Assembly: GCA_943842425.1 (NCBI GenBank)
Contig: CALTBR010000002.1
Span: 434,001-498,000 of the forward strand
Direction: 5' to 3'
Origin: UBA974 sp002292405
GTDB lineage: Bacteria > Bacteroidota > Bacteroidia > Flavobacteriales_D > Sanyastnellaceae
DNA length: 64,000 nt
The notes beneath the pieces were generated by a model. That model ran no database searches and was not told the DNA's origin. It was given only the letters and a program-made list of their open reading frames with translations. The position numbers were made by a program, and so were the translations under genes. Below are positions 17,342-26,773 of the stretch, piece by piece. Within the stretch, counting starts at the first letter, position 1. Each line of letters starts with the position of its first letter.

Positions 17342-18499
17342 ATGAGAAATCTTCAAACAGGGCATTCTTTAAGGATTGGTGTTTTAGGTGGTGGTCAATT
17401 GGGCCTCATGATGATTCAAGCTGCAGGAGATCTAGATTTGAGGGTAGAAGTCATGGACCCTTCTGAAAAAGCACCATGTGCTAAATTCACGCATAGATTT
17501 ATTACAGGGGATTTAAATGATGCTGAGGCTGTTTATCAATTTGGGAAAGAACTTGACATTGTGACGATTGAAATTGAACATGTAAGCGTTGAAGGACTTC
17601 GTAAATTAGAACAATCTGGAGTCAAAGTCATTCCTAAACCTGATCATATTGCACTGATTCAAGATAAAGGGCTTCAAAAACAATTTTTTGAAGATAAGAA
17701 TATTCCTACATCAGATTTTATTCTCATTGAAGCTGATGGAAACATATCCTCTATAGGTCTTCCTATCGTACAAAAACTAAGAACTGGAGGTTACGACGGA
17801 CGTGGTGTCCAAATATTAAAAACTCCTGCAGACATTGTCGAAAAAGGTTTTTCCGAGGCTTGTGTATTAGAGAAAGCTGTTGATATTGACAAAGAACTTG
17901 GAGTTATTGTCGCTCGTAATTCATCAGGGCAAACATCTATTTTCCCTGTTGTTGAATCTGTGTTCGACCCCAAAGTAAATCTAGTTTCCTCATTAATAGC
18001 TCCAGCTAATATTGATGATAACACAGCTGATAAAGCCCAAGCACTCGCTTTGCAGGTTTTAGAGTCAATGGATTTCGTTGGACTCATGGCAGTAGAGTTG
18101 TTTTTAGATTCTGATGGCGATTTGCTCGTCAATGAAGTAGCACCTCGGACACACAATAGCGGACATCACACCATTGAAGCAAACAAGACCTCTCAATTTG
18201 TGCAACACCTGAGGGCAGTCGTGGGGCTTCCACTTGGTGATGTAAGTCTTTTACACAATGCTGCAGGCATGATTAATCTATTGGGGGCTGCTGATGCATA
18301 TGGTACTCCAGTATATGAGGGGTTGTCCGAAGCTCAATCGATTCCTGGGGTTCACCCACACATTTATGGCAAATCAGAAGTGAAGCCTTACCGCAAGATG
18401 GGACATGTTACTGTGACTGGACAGGATCTTGATTTGGTACAAGAAAAACTATTGAAACTTCGTGAGTCTCTATGCGTAAGTGGTACAAAAGAAAAGTAA
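17342..18499 (+). CDS. purK: N5-carboxyaminoimidazole ribonucleotide synthase
   Basis: ATP-dependent carboxylation of aminoimidazole ribonucleotide with bicarbonate, a step of purine synthesis completed by PurE. The 385-residue ATP-grasp protein begins with GVLGGGQLGLMM (about 13-24), has the ATP-grasp loop KLRTGGYDGRGVQ and the metal/active-site segment VNEVAPRTHNSGHHTIEA typical of PurK. No purE is adjacent. ddl follows nine bases downstream. Confidence 0.95.
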   Translation: MRNLQTGHSLRIGVLGGGQLGLMMIQAAGDLDLRVEVMDPSEKAPCAKFTHRFITGDLNDAEAVYQFGKELDIVTIEIEHVSVEGLRKLEQSGVKVIPKPDHIALIQDKGLQKQFFEDKNIPTSDFILIEADGNISSIGLPIVQKLRTGGYDGRGVQILKTPADIVEKGFSEACVLEKAVDIDKELGVIVARNSSGQTSIFPVVESVFDPKVNLVSSLIAPANIDDNTADKAQALALQVLESMDFVGLMAVELFLDSDGDLLVNEVAPRTHNSGHHTIEANKTSQFVQHLRAVVGLPLGDVSLLHNAAGMINLLGAADAYGTPVYEGLSEAQSIPGVHPHIYGKSEVKPYRKMGHVTVTGQDLDLVQEKLLKLRESLCVSGTKEK

Positions 18500-18508
18500 A
18501 TTGTTCCT

Positions 18509-19513
18509 ATGAATAAACCCAATATCGCTGTTCTCGCTGGAGGTTATTCTGGTGAATATGACATCTCAATTCAGAGTGCTGCTGAAATTTTAGAGCACAT
18601 CGATACATCGAGGTTTTCTCCAATGATGGTAGTGCTTGAATCTGAAGAATCCTGGTGTGCAGTCCACTCCGATGGCAGGCGTTCAAATATTGACAAATCA
18701 AGCTTTACTTGGTTAAACTCCTCTGGCGATACACAAACATTTGATGTCGCTTTTATTATGGTTCATGGCACTCCTGGTGAAGATGGATTGTTACAAAAGT
18801 ATTTCGAAAACTTAAATATTCCATTCACTACAGGATCGTCAGATTCCGTCTCTACCACTTTTAATAAATATATCTCAAACAATAAATTGAGACAAGAAGG
18901 ACTGTTCGTAGCGACATCCTATTTAATAGAAAAAGGAAATCTTTTAGATCAGGATGAATTGAATAATATCTTACAGCTTATACCGCCACCTTGTTTTGTA
19001 AAACCAAATCACGGAGGATCTAGTCTTGGAGTCTCAAAGGTTTTAACAAAAGACGATATACTTCCCTCAATTCATCATGCTTTTAAAACGGGGACTCCAT
19101 CTGTTCTTATCGAATCTCTATTAACAGGTAAAGAGTTCTCTGTCGGAGTTGTCCCCGGAGATGACAGTAGTCCCATCGCAATGCCTGTTACAGAAATTAT
19201 TTCGGAAAATGAATTTTTCGATTATGAAGCAAAATATGAAGGGGCTAGTCAAGAGATTACACCCGCTGAAATTTCAACTGAATTGGCTGATAAAATCCAG
19301 CTAAACGCCCTTCAAGCATATGAATCCCTTAACTGTAGAGGTATGGTTAGAGTCGATTTTATCGTCGTAGAGGAAAACCGCCCCGCGATTTTAGAAATCA
19401 ATTCAGTCCCAGGGTTTACAAGAATGAGCTTGTTACCTCAGCAATTGGCACATGCAGGAATCAACGTTAAAGATCTACTATCGAGAATAATAGAATCGTC
19501 TATAGCTAACTAA
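18509..19513 (+). CDS. ddl: D-alanine--D-alanine ligase
   Basis: Joins two D-alanines for the peptidoglycan stem peptide; cytoplasmic ATP-grasp enzyme, 334 residues. Motifs: AVLAGGYSGEYDISI at the N-terminus, VHGTPGEDGLLQ, KPNHGGSSLGVSKV (ATP-binding), EITPAEI, and EINSVPGFTRMSLLP, which carries metal and D-Ala ligands. The 3' end overlaps convergent ruvC by four bases. Confidence 0.96.
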   Translation: MNKPNIAVLAGGYSGEYDISIQSAAEILEHIDTSRFSPMMVVLESEESWCAVHSDGRRSNIDKSSFTWLNSSGDTQTFDVAFIMVHGTPGEDGLLQKYFENLNIPFTTGSSDSVSTTFNKYISNNKLRQEGLFVATSYLIEKGNLLDQDELNNILQLIPPPCFVKPNHGGSSLGVSKVLTKDDILPSIHHAFKTGTPSVLIESLLTGKEFSVGVVPGDDSSPIAMPVTEIISENEFFDYEAKYEGASQEITPAEISTELADKIQLNALQAYESLNCRGMVRVDFIVVEENRPAILEINSVPGFTRMSLLPQQLAHAGINVKDLLSRIIESSIAN

Positions 19514-20073
19514 GATTTCACGCGAGAAGGATTGTCTTTTATAAATGCCTTCCAACCTCCCGAGCCTTTTTGCATCGTGGGGTTTGTCAGTTGGTAATGA
19601 TGGCAAAGCGCAACGGCAATCCCATCTGAGGCATCTAGATTTTTTGGCATCTTTTCAGGAGGGATATTTAACAACCTTTGAACCATTCCCTGAACTTGTT
19701 CTTTTGATGCAGCACCAGAACCCGTTATCGATTTTTTTATCTTCCTGGGCGCGTATTCAGCTATATGTAAATCTCGACTTAAAGCTGCTGCAAATGCCAC
19801 ACCTTGAGCCCTTCCAAGTTTAAGCATGGATTGAACATTTTTTCCGAAGAAAGGTGCTTCAACTGCCATTTCATCTGGCGAATGTGTTTCGATTAATTGC
19901 ACACATTTGTCGAAAATTTTTTTTAATTTAAGTGCGTGGTCTTGATATTTAGATAAGTGTAAAGCACCCATTTCAACCATCTCAACCTTCGATTTCCCCA
20001 CAATGCGAATCACTCCAAAACCCATAATCGTAGTTCCGGGATCAATACCTAATATGATTCGCTCTGATTCCAT
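19510..20073 (-). CDS. ruvC: Holliday junction resolvase RuvC
   Basis: Endonuclease that cuts Holliday junctions in the RuvABC complex. The 187-residue protein shows the four acidic residues of the RNase H-like fold: D11 in LGIDPGTT, the Glu of VEAPFFGKN, and the two Asp of LDASDGIAVALCHH. A longer C-terminal tail follows. Transcribed against ddl with a four-base 3' overlap and divergent from the glycosyltransferase gene. Confidence 0.95.
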   Translation of the reverse strand: MESERIILGIDPGTTIMGFGVIRIVGKSKVEMVEMGALHLSKYQDHALKLKKIFDKCVQLIETHSPDEMAVEAPFFGKNVQSMLKLGRAQGVAFAAALSRDLHIAEYAPRKIKKSITGSGAASKEQVQGMVQRLLNIPPEKMPKNLDASDGIAVALCHHYQLTNPTMQKGSGGWKAFIKDNPSRVKS

Positions 20074-20130
20074 CTTATTATAAATGTGAAAAATACAAAC
20101 TGTTTATCATCTTCATCGTATTCTAGCAAA

Positions 20131-21183
20131 ATGATTTTAATAACCTTCATCTTAATAATCCACGCCATTGTTGTTGGGGTGTGGAGTCGAGGTTTTAATC
20201 TGAATAACAAGGTCAGCAACAGTTCACTTGAGCCACTTACAGTAATCATTGCTTGTAAAAACGAGGAACACTCGCTCCCTGCCCTTCTCTCTTCCTTAAA
20301 AGACCAAACAACAAAGCCATTCGAAATAATTATTGTCGACGACCACAGTACTGATTTAACAAATAAAATCGCTTCTGAATTTACAGTCATAAATAACTCC
20401 GGGGTTGGTAAAAAAGAAGCCATTCGAACAGGAATAAAACACTGCAAGACCAAATGGGCAATAACTACGGATGCGGATGTTAAAGTACCTTCAACCTGGA
20501 TAAAGAGCATGTCATCTGCTGCTAGCTTCACGTCAGGATCAGCACTCATTGGCCCAGTAAAAATCACGTCACACACAAACTCTATTTTCAGTGGAGTTGA
20601 ATGTCTTGACTATACTGCACTGATGGGTTGGGCAGCTTCAACTGCTATACATGGAAATGCCGCAATGGGAAGTGCCGCTAATTTTGCAATTAAAGTCAGT
20701 GACTACCCCAACGAAGACCAAATAAAATCTAAGATTGCATCCGGAGATGACGTCTTTGCGATACACAGTCTTGTGAGCTTAGGGAAAAAGGTATTTTGGG
20801 TTCATGACATGCAAGCATGTGTAGAAGCGGGAAGCGCAGGCAGTATAAAAAACTGGATCAAGCAAAGAGCACGTTGGGGAGCAAAAGCGATGCACTATAC
20901 AAACCTGGAAGCTGTGAGAACTTCATATTGGATTGCCCTCATCGGGCTGACACAATTAACAACGCTCGGCTTTTTAATTGCAGATTTCAAATCCACAATT
21001 TTAGCCTTTAGTTTTTTATGGCTCGGACGAGCAGCAATTGATATCATCTTTACAAGAAAAGTCGCCGCATGGTTTCAAATTTCCACTCCCACACTAAGCT
21101 GGCTCCTTCTCGCCATTACATATCCGTTCCAAATACCCGCAGTGTTCATATATTCTTTCTTTTTTAAGGCCAAATGGCGTTGA
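20131..21183 (+). CDS. Membrane glycosyltransferase, family 2
   Basis: A roughly 350-residue inverting glycosyltransferase. One N-terminal membrane helix (MILITFILIIHAIVVGV) is followed by the GT-A core: VIIACKNEE, IIVDDHSTD, TTDADVKVP (DxD-like), GDDVFAIHSL and the QRARW motif of processive GT2 enzymes; two or three helices end the protein. I start at the ATG at 20131, since an upstream GTG at 20086 adds a Ser-rich stretch of no family character. It opens a group of envelope-sugar genes (fcl, Wzi-like). Sugar and acceptor unknown. Confidence 0.85.
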   Translation: MILITFILIIHAIVVGVWSRGFNLNNKVSNSSLEPLTVIIACKNEEHSLPALLSSLKDQTTKPFEIIIVDDHSTDLTNKIASEFTVINNSGVGKKEAIRTGIKHCKTKWAITTDADVKVPSTWIKSMSSAASFTSGSALIGPVKITSHTNSIFSGVECLDYTALMGWAASTAIHGNAAMGSAANFAIKVSDYPNEDQIKSKIASGDDVFAIHSLVSLGKKVFWVHDMQACVEAGSAGSIKNWIKQRARWGAKAMHYTNLEAVRTSYWIALIGLTQLTTLGFLIADFKSTILAFSFLWLGRAAIDIIFTRKVAAWFQISTPTLSWLLLAITYPFQIPAVFIYSFFFKAKWR

Positions 21184-21201
21184 ATTTCCGAACTTCGAAC
21201 A

Positions 21202-22062
21202 GTGAATATTTGGAGAGACCTCATATCAAACAAACTCGCTCTCATCGGGGGCATTTGGATTATGTTGTGGGTAAGCATTGCAATTGCTGGACCTATACTC
21301 CGTCCTGACCCTTCAGAAAATGCCAACAACCAACATCTAGATCTCAGCTTACTCCCTCCTGGAACAGAAGTTACTGTCGATGGAGAGTCTTTTACGTTTT
21401 TACTTGGTAGCGACAGGTACGGAAGAGACTTTTTAAGCCGACTTATGGCCGGAAGTGTTATTTCACTTTCTGTTGCCGGTATAGCTGTTGCAATCAGTTT
21501 GTTCATCGGGCTACTTCTCGGAGCATGGGCGGGATATAAAGGAGGTATTGTTGACGCAGTGGTGAGTTGGTTTTTACAGGTGGTTTGGTCTGTACCTACT
21601 TTATTAATGGTCTTGGCGATCACTCTGGCATTTGGGAAGGGGTTCTGGCAAGTATTTGTAGCTATAGGGCTCACCATGTGGGTGGAAGTCGCCAGAATAG
21701 TTCGAGGCCAATTTATCTCATTGCGTGAATTAGAATACGTCCAAGCGGCAAAAGCACTGGGCCTGTCCGATTTTAAGATTATGTTCAAGCACATGCTACC
21801 TAACGCTATGGGTCCCATCATCGTCGTCGCTGCCGCAAATTTTGCTGCCGCCATCTTAATCGAAGCCGGATTGAGTTTTCTCGGAGTTGGCGCCCGAATA
21901 CCCGTCCCTTCTTGGGGCAACATCGTCAAAGAGCACTATCATTTACTCACCACAGACCTGGCTTGGCTTGCTGTATTGCCTGGAGCTTTAATTGCGAGCT
22001 TGGTCCTTGCTTTTACATGGCTTGGAGATGGATTCCGAAAAGCCTTTGATGTCGCAAAATAA
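21202..22062 (+). CDS. Oligopeptide/dipeptide ABC transporter permease (DppC/OppC type)
   Basis: A 286-residue inner-membrane permease. It has the OppC N-terminal domain (NKLALIGGIWIM), the LGSDRYGRDFLSRL motif ahead of the permease core, and the EAA loop EYVQAAKALGLSDFKIMFKH that contacts the ATPase. The start is GTG at 21202 (MNIWRD). No DppB, DppA or ATPase gene is near, so partners must be encoded elsewhere, as is frequent in Bacteroidota. Flanked by a glycosyltransferase and fcl. Confidence 0.9.
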   Translation: MNIWRDLISNKLALIGGIWIMLWVSIAIAGPILRPDPSENANNQHLDLSLLPPGTEVTVDGESFTFLLGSDRYGRDFLSRLMAGSVISLSVAGIAVAISLFIGLLLGAWAGYKGGIVDAVVSWFLQVVWSVPTLLMVLAITLAFGKGFWQVFVAIGLTMWVEVARIVRGQFISLRELEYVQAAKALGLSDFKIMFKHMLPNAMGPIIVVAAANFAAAILIEAGLSFLGVGARIPVPSWGNIVKEHYHLLTTDLAWLAVLPGALIASLVLAFTWLGDGFRKAFDVAK

Positions 22063-22091
22063 ACAATGTATTTTTACAGAAAAACAACCAA

Positions 22092-23021
22092 ATGGATAAG
22101 TTGATATACGTAGCTGGACATCGAGGCATGGTGGGGTCCTCAATCGTTCGTCAACTTAAAGCAAGAGGTGAAAAAAACATTGTTGTCAGAACTTCAAATG
22201 AATTAGATCTTCGAGACAGAAGTGCCGTAAATACTTTCTTTGAAAATACAAAACCAGACTTGGTGTACCTAGCCGCTGCTAAAGTTGGAGGTATTTACGC
22301 CAACGACACCTATCCCGCTGAGTTCCTTTTCGACAATCTCGCCATCGTCAGCAATGTGATCGATGCAGCTCACAAACACAAAGTCGAGAAACTTCTTTTC
22401 CTTGGCAGTTCATGCATTTATCCCCGACTTGCCCCTCAACCTATCTCTGAAGGAGATTTATTAACCGGATCGCTGGAACCTACAAATGAGCCCTATGCAC
22501 TTGCTAAAATTGCCGGCTTGAAACTGTGCGATGCCTATAGAAAACAGTATGGGTGTAATTATATTTCCGCGATGCCAACGAATCTTTATGGCCCAGGGGA
22601 CAACTACCATCCTGAGAACAGTCACGTATTGCCTGCATTTATTAGACGATTCTATGAAGCTGTGAAAAATGACGTTAATCAGGTAGAGTGTTGGGGTTCT
22701 GGAAGTGCCAAGCGAGAGTTCTTGCACGTAGATGATTTATCTACGGCGCTTATTTTTCTGATGGACAACTACAACTCAGAAGGATGGGTAAATGTGGGTA
22801 CGGGAGTGGACTTAAGTATTAAAGAATTGGCTGAGACTATTGCGGAAATAGCTGGATACAAGGGTGATATTGTATGGGACTCTAGCAAGCCTGATGGAGC
22901 GCCTAGAAAGCTGCTTAATGTTGATAAAATGAGTGGCTTAGGTTGGTCTTCTAAAATAACATTTACAGATGGGTTAAAGAGCGTTTATGAAGAGTATGCA
23001 AAATCTAGAGCTGATGATTAG
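22092..23021 (+). CDS. fcl: GDP-L-fucose synthase
   Basis: Epimerises and reduces GDP-4-keto-6-deoxymannose to GDP-L-fucose, a precursor for surface polysaccharides. The 309-residue extended SDR has the NADP loop GHRGMVGSSIV near the N-terminus, AAKVGGIYAN, LGSSCIYP and the catalytic EPYALAKIAG (Y and K), then NLYGPGDNYHPENSHVLPA, all characteristic of Fcl/WcaG. The partner Gmd is not in the window. Its stop overlaps the start of the next gene by eight bases. Confidence 0.96.
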   Translation: MDKLIYVAGHRGMVGSSIVRQLKARGEKNIVVRTSNELDLRDRSAVNTFFENTKPDLVYLAAAKVGGIYANDTYPAEFLFDNLAIVSNVIDAAHKHKVEKLLFLGSSCIYPRLAPQPISEGDLLTGSLEPTNEPYALAKIAGLKLCDAYRKQYGCNYISAMPTNLYGPGDNYHPENSHVLPAFIRRFYEAVKNDVNQVECWGSGSAKREFLHVDDLSTALIFLMDNYNSEGWVNVGTGVDLSIKELAETIAEIAGYKGDIVWDSSKPDGAPRKLLNVDKMSGLGWSSKITFTDGLKSVYEEYAKSRADD

Positions 23022-24222
23022 ATTATTTTTAGTGGTGATGGCTTTGTGTATTTGCGTTTCTATACAAGCCCAAATCTCAACTACCTATTCCCTTCGTCAT
23101 CATGCCATCACATTTAAATCAGACAGAGCTGAGATTGTTGTTGACCCCGCAATTACCTTTAAATACCTAAGCTCAGAGAGCTACTCTGGGGTTGACAATA
23201 TCCGTGGCGCCACATTCACCGCAAAAGTTGATTCAAATTTTACAGCTGGGGGTGCCTTATTTGAAAGACAATCTACATTAAGTCCCTTTCTTTCAGAGTT
23301 TGCCTTACAAACCTCCAGCATGCCTGGCTGGGGGAGGTTTAAGAGATTAGACTCATGGGAAGAAAATCCGAGAACAATAGATATCGCCAGGGCAATTGGC
23401 TTTTTGGCTTGGTCTAACAACCGCCTGTCTACGAAAATCGAAATTGGGGCTCAGAAATTTGGGTGGAGTAAATCACCCCTTATGCTCAGCCAGGAAGATG
23501 TTCCTTATCCCAGTGTGAAATTTGGATGGGTTAAATCTAATTATTTTGCTGATATTTCGATGAATCAATGGGTGGGCAGTAAAAAAGATGGTGCCGTGGG
23601 AGGAGAGTATATTATCCGAAATATCAACAAAGCCATCATTTCTTCTGCCGGATTTTCTAATGAATATGTTGCAATCGCTTTTCTTTTTGGGCACACGTTA
23701 GAGCCAGCAATATCTGTCGTTTCATTGGCAGGACGATTTGTTAAAAACAGAGGGTTTATGAATTATGAAGCCGCCACTTCTTCAACATCAACTTCTGGGC
23801 CTTCATATCAAATCGGGGCTGGATACAATGGTGATCAATTTAGAACTGGACTGAATTTCATCCGTACTAAAGACGGACTTTATGGGGATGGTGAGGAGAT
23901 GGTTTGGTCTAACGCTATGATACCTTTGGGAGTCATTACGGGAAATGATACTAAAATGTCATCCGTGTATTTTACGTTTAAGAACTCCGATTCTGCGAAG
24001 TGGTACTTCAATTGTGAAGCAGGGCTTTTTTCAAACGATAATTACAACTTAAACGATGATTTCAGCAGGTTTACCAAGGGGTCGATCACGCGCGTCTTCT
24101 CCCAGGATTGGGATATGGGGCTCACACTTTCCGTTGAAGCATTCAAAGGGCACGATCCCATGTTGGGCATAGGAGTGGTCCATGGAATTGTTCGTGGCTA
24201 CGAAGAGTTACTCATACCATAA
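23014..24222 (+). CDS. Predicted outer-membrane beta-barrel protein (hypothetical)
   Basis: A 402-residue exported protein. I start at the ATG at 23014, which overlaps the fcl stop, because it opens a clear signal peptide (MIRLFLVVMALCICVSIQAQ). The remainder is made of alternating short amphipathic strands rich in aromatic residues and Gly, as in outer-membrane barrels; the C-terminus is not the usual terminal Phe. I do not recognise a family. The position between fcl and a Wzi-like gene suggests a role in export or attachment of a surface polysaccharide (inference). Confidence 0.65.
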   Translation: MIRLFLVVMALCICVSIQAQISTTYSLRHHAITFKSDRAEIVVDPAITFKYLSSESYSGVDNIRGATFTAKVDSNFTAGGALFERQSTLSPFLSEFALQTSSMPGWGRFKRLDSWEENPRTIDIARAIGFLAWSNNRLSTKIEIGAQKFGWSKSPLMLSQEDVPYPSVKFGWVKSNYFADISMNQWVGSKKDGAVGGEYIIRNINKAIISSAGFSNEYVAIAFLFGHTLEPAISVVSLAGRFVKNRGFMNYEAATSSTSTSGPSYQIGAGYNGDQFRTGLNFIRTKDGLYGDGEEMVWSNAMIPLGVITGNDTKMSSVYFTFKNSDSAKWYFNCEAGLFSNDNYNLNDDFSRFTKGSITRVFSQDWDMGLTLSVEAFKGHDPMLGIGVVHGIVRGYEELLIP

Positions 24223-24231
24223 ACGAGAAAC

Positions 24232-25830
24232 ATGACTATTTCTAAAATAAACGTATTGTTCTCGATTGTTGTAACCGCGCTGTCAACCACCTTCTTCTCA
24301 GCACAAACAATTCAATCTTCTACTTGGTTTACACCTCTCGAGGACGAAGCGATACGGGCTCGAGAAATCGCCGATTCACTCGGGGTTATGACTCCGAACA
24401 ATCAACCATTGCCCGATTGGGCTGGCTATGTACACGGGAGTGGTAAAGATGGAGTTATGGGGATGGATTCAGAGTTGTTTAGCGGATTAAATGTCGATGG
24501 AGAATATCGCCTTATTCAAGGTGACAATCCAGGTAGTGCTACCACCATTGGATTGAGAGCGTTTGGAGATCTGAGAGAACGCTTCCACTATGAGATCTCC
24601 GCAGAAAGATGGAAAATACCTGTTACCCAAAACCAATATGAGGAAGGAGTTATGTGGGGGTATTTTGATGGAATTGGACGAGTAACAAGGGCAAATCCAG
24701 GCTCAAATTCTACGAGCGCACTGCAAGTAGATAGGCTGACGCTAAGACTCTCTGCTAAAATTTCTGAATCTATTGAGCTTGCTGTTGGTCATGGGCAACA
24801 TCATTGGGGACCTGGGATACGCTCGCTTTACATCGACAGATCAATGGCCCCTGCGAGCTACTTAAGATTATATGGCGATGTTGGCGTACTTCATTATACA
24901 CAATTGCTGGTAAGGACACTTCATCCTAGAGAATTAAATGACACCATCGATATCGGATGGATGGCATCACATATGGTAGATGTTCATTTAGGTGCAGGGT
25001 TTACTGGATCTCTTTTTGGTGGTGTGAAGTGGCGAGATCAACAGGATGGTATAAATCACAGAATCGAGCCTGCTTATTTAATACCGTTGGTAGCATTCAG
25101 ACCCACTGAATTCTCACTCGGTTCACCAGACAATGTAATGATGGGAGCACAATTGGTTTGGCGTGGAAAAGGAAGGTCGAGTGGGCATAAAAAAACATTT
25201 TACACACAGATTTTATTCGACGAATTTAAAATCGACAACCTGATGGAAGGGGGTTGGTGGGCGAATAAATGGGGTGTCCTTTCAGGCGGATCCTTGGCAT
25301 CGCGCAGTGGGAAATGGAGGGTTTCTTTTGAAGGCTCAGCCGTGAGACCATTCACATACTCCCACGGAAATGCAATCCAAACATGGACACATGCACACAA
25401 ACCCATAGGTCCTCCACTGGGGTCGAATTTTGTAGATCTGATACTCCGTGTACGGTGGAAGTTAATGGAAGACTATCTGGTAAGACTTTCTTTTGAGCGG
25501 GTTTACAGGGGGTTAGACTCTGAGAATAGCTTTTCAACAGGTTCTGATGTTTTTCGCAGTTACCAAGAAAGAAATCTCGAAAACGAGTTCGACAATGTGT
25601 TTTTTCAAGGAGTGGAGTCAGAGATGCAGAGGATTTCCATTGATATTGCGAGACCAGCAGGTGAGAAGTTTAACATCTCTGGAATAGAGCTGTTTGCAAG
25701 AGGTTCTATGAGGGTTGAATCACATTTTATGGACGTTGGTGAAGAAGCACCTGAAATTGAAGCATGGAGTGCTTTTAGAATCCAAGTTGGTATCAGAAGT
25801 TCACGCGTGTTAGAAGGCCGCGACTGGTGA
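24232..25830 (+). CDS. Wzi-like capsule assembly outer-membrane protein
   Basis: A 532-residue predicted barrel with an N-terminal signal peptide (ending near FFSAQ). The stretch GHGQHHWGPGIRSLYIDR and the following YLRLYGDVGVLHYTQLL resemble the conserved GxGxxxWGxGxRSL segment of Bacteroidota Wzi-family proteins, which hold capsule at the cell surface. It follows the other barrel gene by nine bases, in line with fcl. The family call rests on this segment and context. Confidence 0.7.
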   Translation: MTISKINVLFSIVVTALSTTFFSAQTIQSSTWFTPLEDEAIRAREIADSLGVMTPNNQPLPDWAGYVHGSGKDGVMGMDSELFSGLNVDGEYRLIQGDNPGSATTIGLRAFGDLRERFHYEISAERWKIPVTQNQYEEGVMWGYFDGIGRVTRANPGSNSTSALQVDRLTLRLSAKISESIELAVGHGQHHWGPGIRSLYIDRSMAPASYLRLYGDVGVLHYTQLLVRTLHPRELNDTIDIGWMASHMVDVHLGAGFTGSLFGGVKWRDQQDGINHRIEPAYLIPLVAFRPTEFSLGSPDNVMMGAQLVWRGKGRSSGHKKTFYTQILFDEFKIDNLMEGGWWANKWGVLSGGSLASRSGKWRVSFEGSAVRPFTYSHGNAIQTWTHAHKPIGPPLGSNFVDLILRVRWKLMEDYLVRLSFERVYRGLDSENSFSTGSDVFRSYQERNLENEFDNVFFQGVESEMQRISIDIARPAGEKFNISGIELFARGSMRVESHFMDVGEEAPEIEAWSAFRIQVGIRSSRVLEGRDW

Positions 25831-25839
25831 TTCCTGATG

Positions 25840-25847
25840 TAGTTTTG
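25840..25847 (+). promoter_or_regulatory. Candidate -7 box (TAGTTTTG) for the oxidase assembly genes
   Basis: Exact TAnnTTTG match 22 bases before the ctaB ATG, just after the Wzi-like stop. It gives a leader of roughly 17 bases. No clear -33 TTG at the usual spacing, so moderate support only. Confidence 0.4.
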
Positions 25848-25869
25848 CGCTTCGAAGTAAGTATGTAAA

Positions 25870-26754
25870 ATGACTCTTGAAAAAAAGCCTTCTTTTCTCA
25901 AAGATATCGCCACCTTATTCAAGGTTCGCCTAGGATTTTTCGTGGTCTTGTCAGCCGTTTTAGGCTGGTTTATGGGCGTTGAGACGATAGACACAAAGTC
26001 CATGATGCTACTCGCTATTGGGGGCTACTTACTCACTGGAGCATCTAACGGCTTAAACCAAATCATTGAGCGTGATACTGATGCTATTATGTCGCGCACA
26101 AAAAACCGTCCACTTCCAACTGGGAGGATGAGTGTTAAAACAGCTCTTTTTCTGAGTATTTCAGCAGGGATTGTAGGCATATTTTGCTTAGGCCTACTCA
26201 ATTACATTGCTGCAATTTTAGGTGTTGTAGCACTCATTCTGTATGCATTTTTCTACACCCCACTAAAATCTCGTTCTACGCTGTGCGTTTTTGTAGGAGC
26301 CATTCCAGGAGCACTACCTCCTATGATAGGTTATGTCGCTGCGACAGGGGAGCTGGGAATCGAACCATGCGCTTTATTCGCAGTCCAATTCATTTGGCAA
26401 TTCCCACACTTTTGGGCAATCGCATGGCTCGCACACGAAGATTACTCAAAGGTGAACTACAGGATGTTGCCCTTTAATTCAGGCTTATCGAACAGATCAG
26501 CTTCTACAATACTCTTGTATGCTTTATTCTGCATTCCAGCTAGCCTTCTTCCTTGGGCTCTTCCAACTGGCCATCCCATGGTAGGTAACATTGCGCTAAT
26601 TGTCTCCATCTTAGCTGGACTGGGGTTTTCATGGTATGCCTGGAAACTTTCCATTTCCCTTGACAGAGCAGATGCCCGCAAATTGATGTTTGCAAGTTTC
26701 TTTTACCTGCCAGTAGTCCAAATCATTTACGTCCTCGATAAAACTGCGATATAA
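25870..26754 (+). CDS. ctaB: Protohaem IX farnesyltransferase (haem O synthase)
   Basis: Adds a farnesyl group to haem B to give haem O for haem-copper oxidases. The 294-residue UbiA-family membrane protein carries the prenyl-diphosphate motif around residues 60-82 (N60, ERDTDAIMSRTKNRPLP) and the second motif FYTPLKSRST with PGALPPMIGY after it. About nine helices. It heads a same-strand run of oxidase subunit III, subunit IV and copper-assembly genes. Also called cyoE. Confidence 0.94.
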   Translation: MTLEKKPSFLKDIATLFKVRLGFFVVLSAVLGWFMGVETIDTKSMMLLAIGGYLLTGASNGLNQIIERDTDAIMSRTKNRPLPTGRMSVKTALFLSISAGIVGIFCLGLLNYIAAILGVVALILYAFFYTPLKSRSTLCVFVGAIPGALPPMIGYVAATGELGIEPCALFAVQFIWQFPHFWAIAWLAHEDYSKVNYRMLPFNSGLSNRSASTILLYALFCIPASLLPWALPTGHPMVGNIALIVSILAGLGFSWYAWKLSISLDRADARKLMFASFFYLPVVQIIYVLDKTAI

Positions 26755-26773
26755 TCGTGAAAAAGATACTCCT

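Noticed and set aside
21075..21929. A 284-codon open frame antisense to the DppC-like permease
   Set aside because: The plus-strand frame has full ABC permease motifs. The antisense translation is low-complexity (Thr, Ala, Ser, Pro) with no family features.
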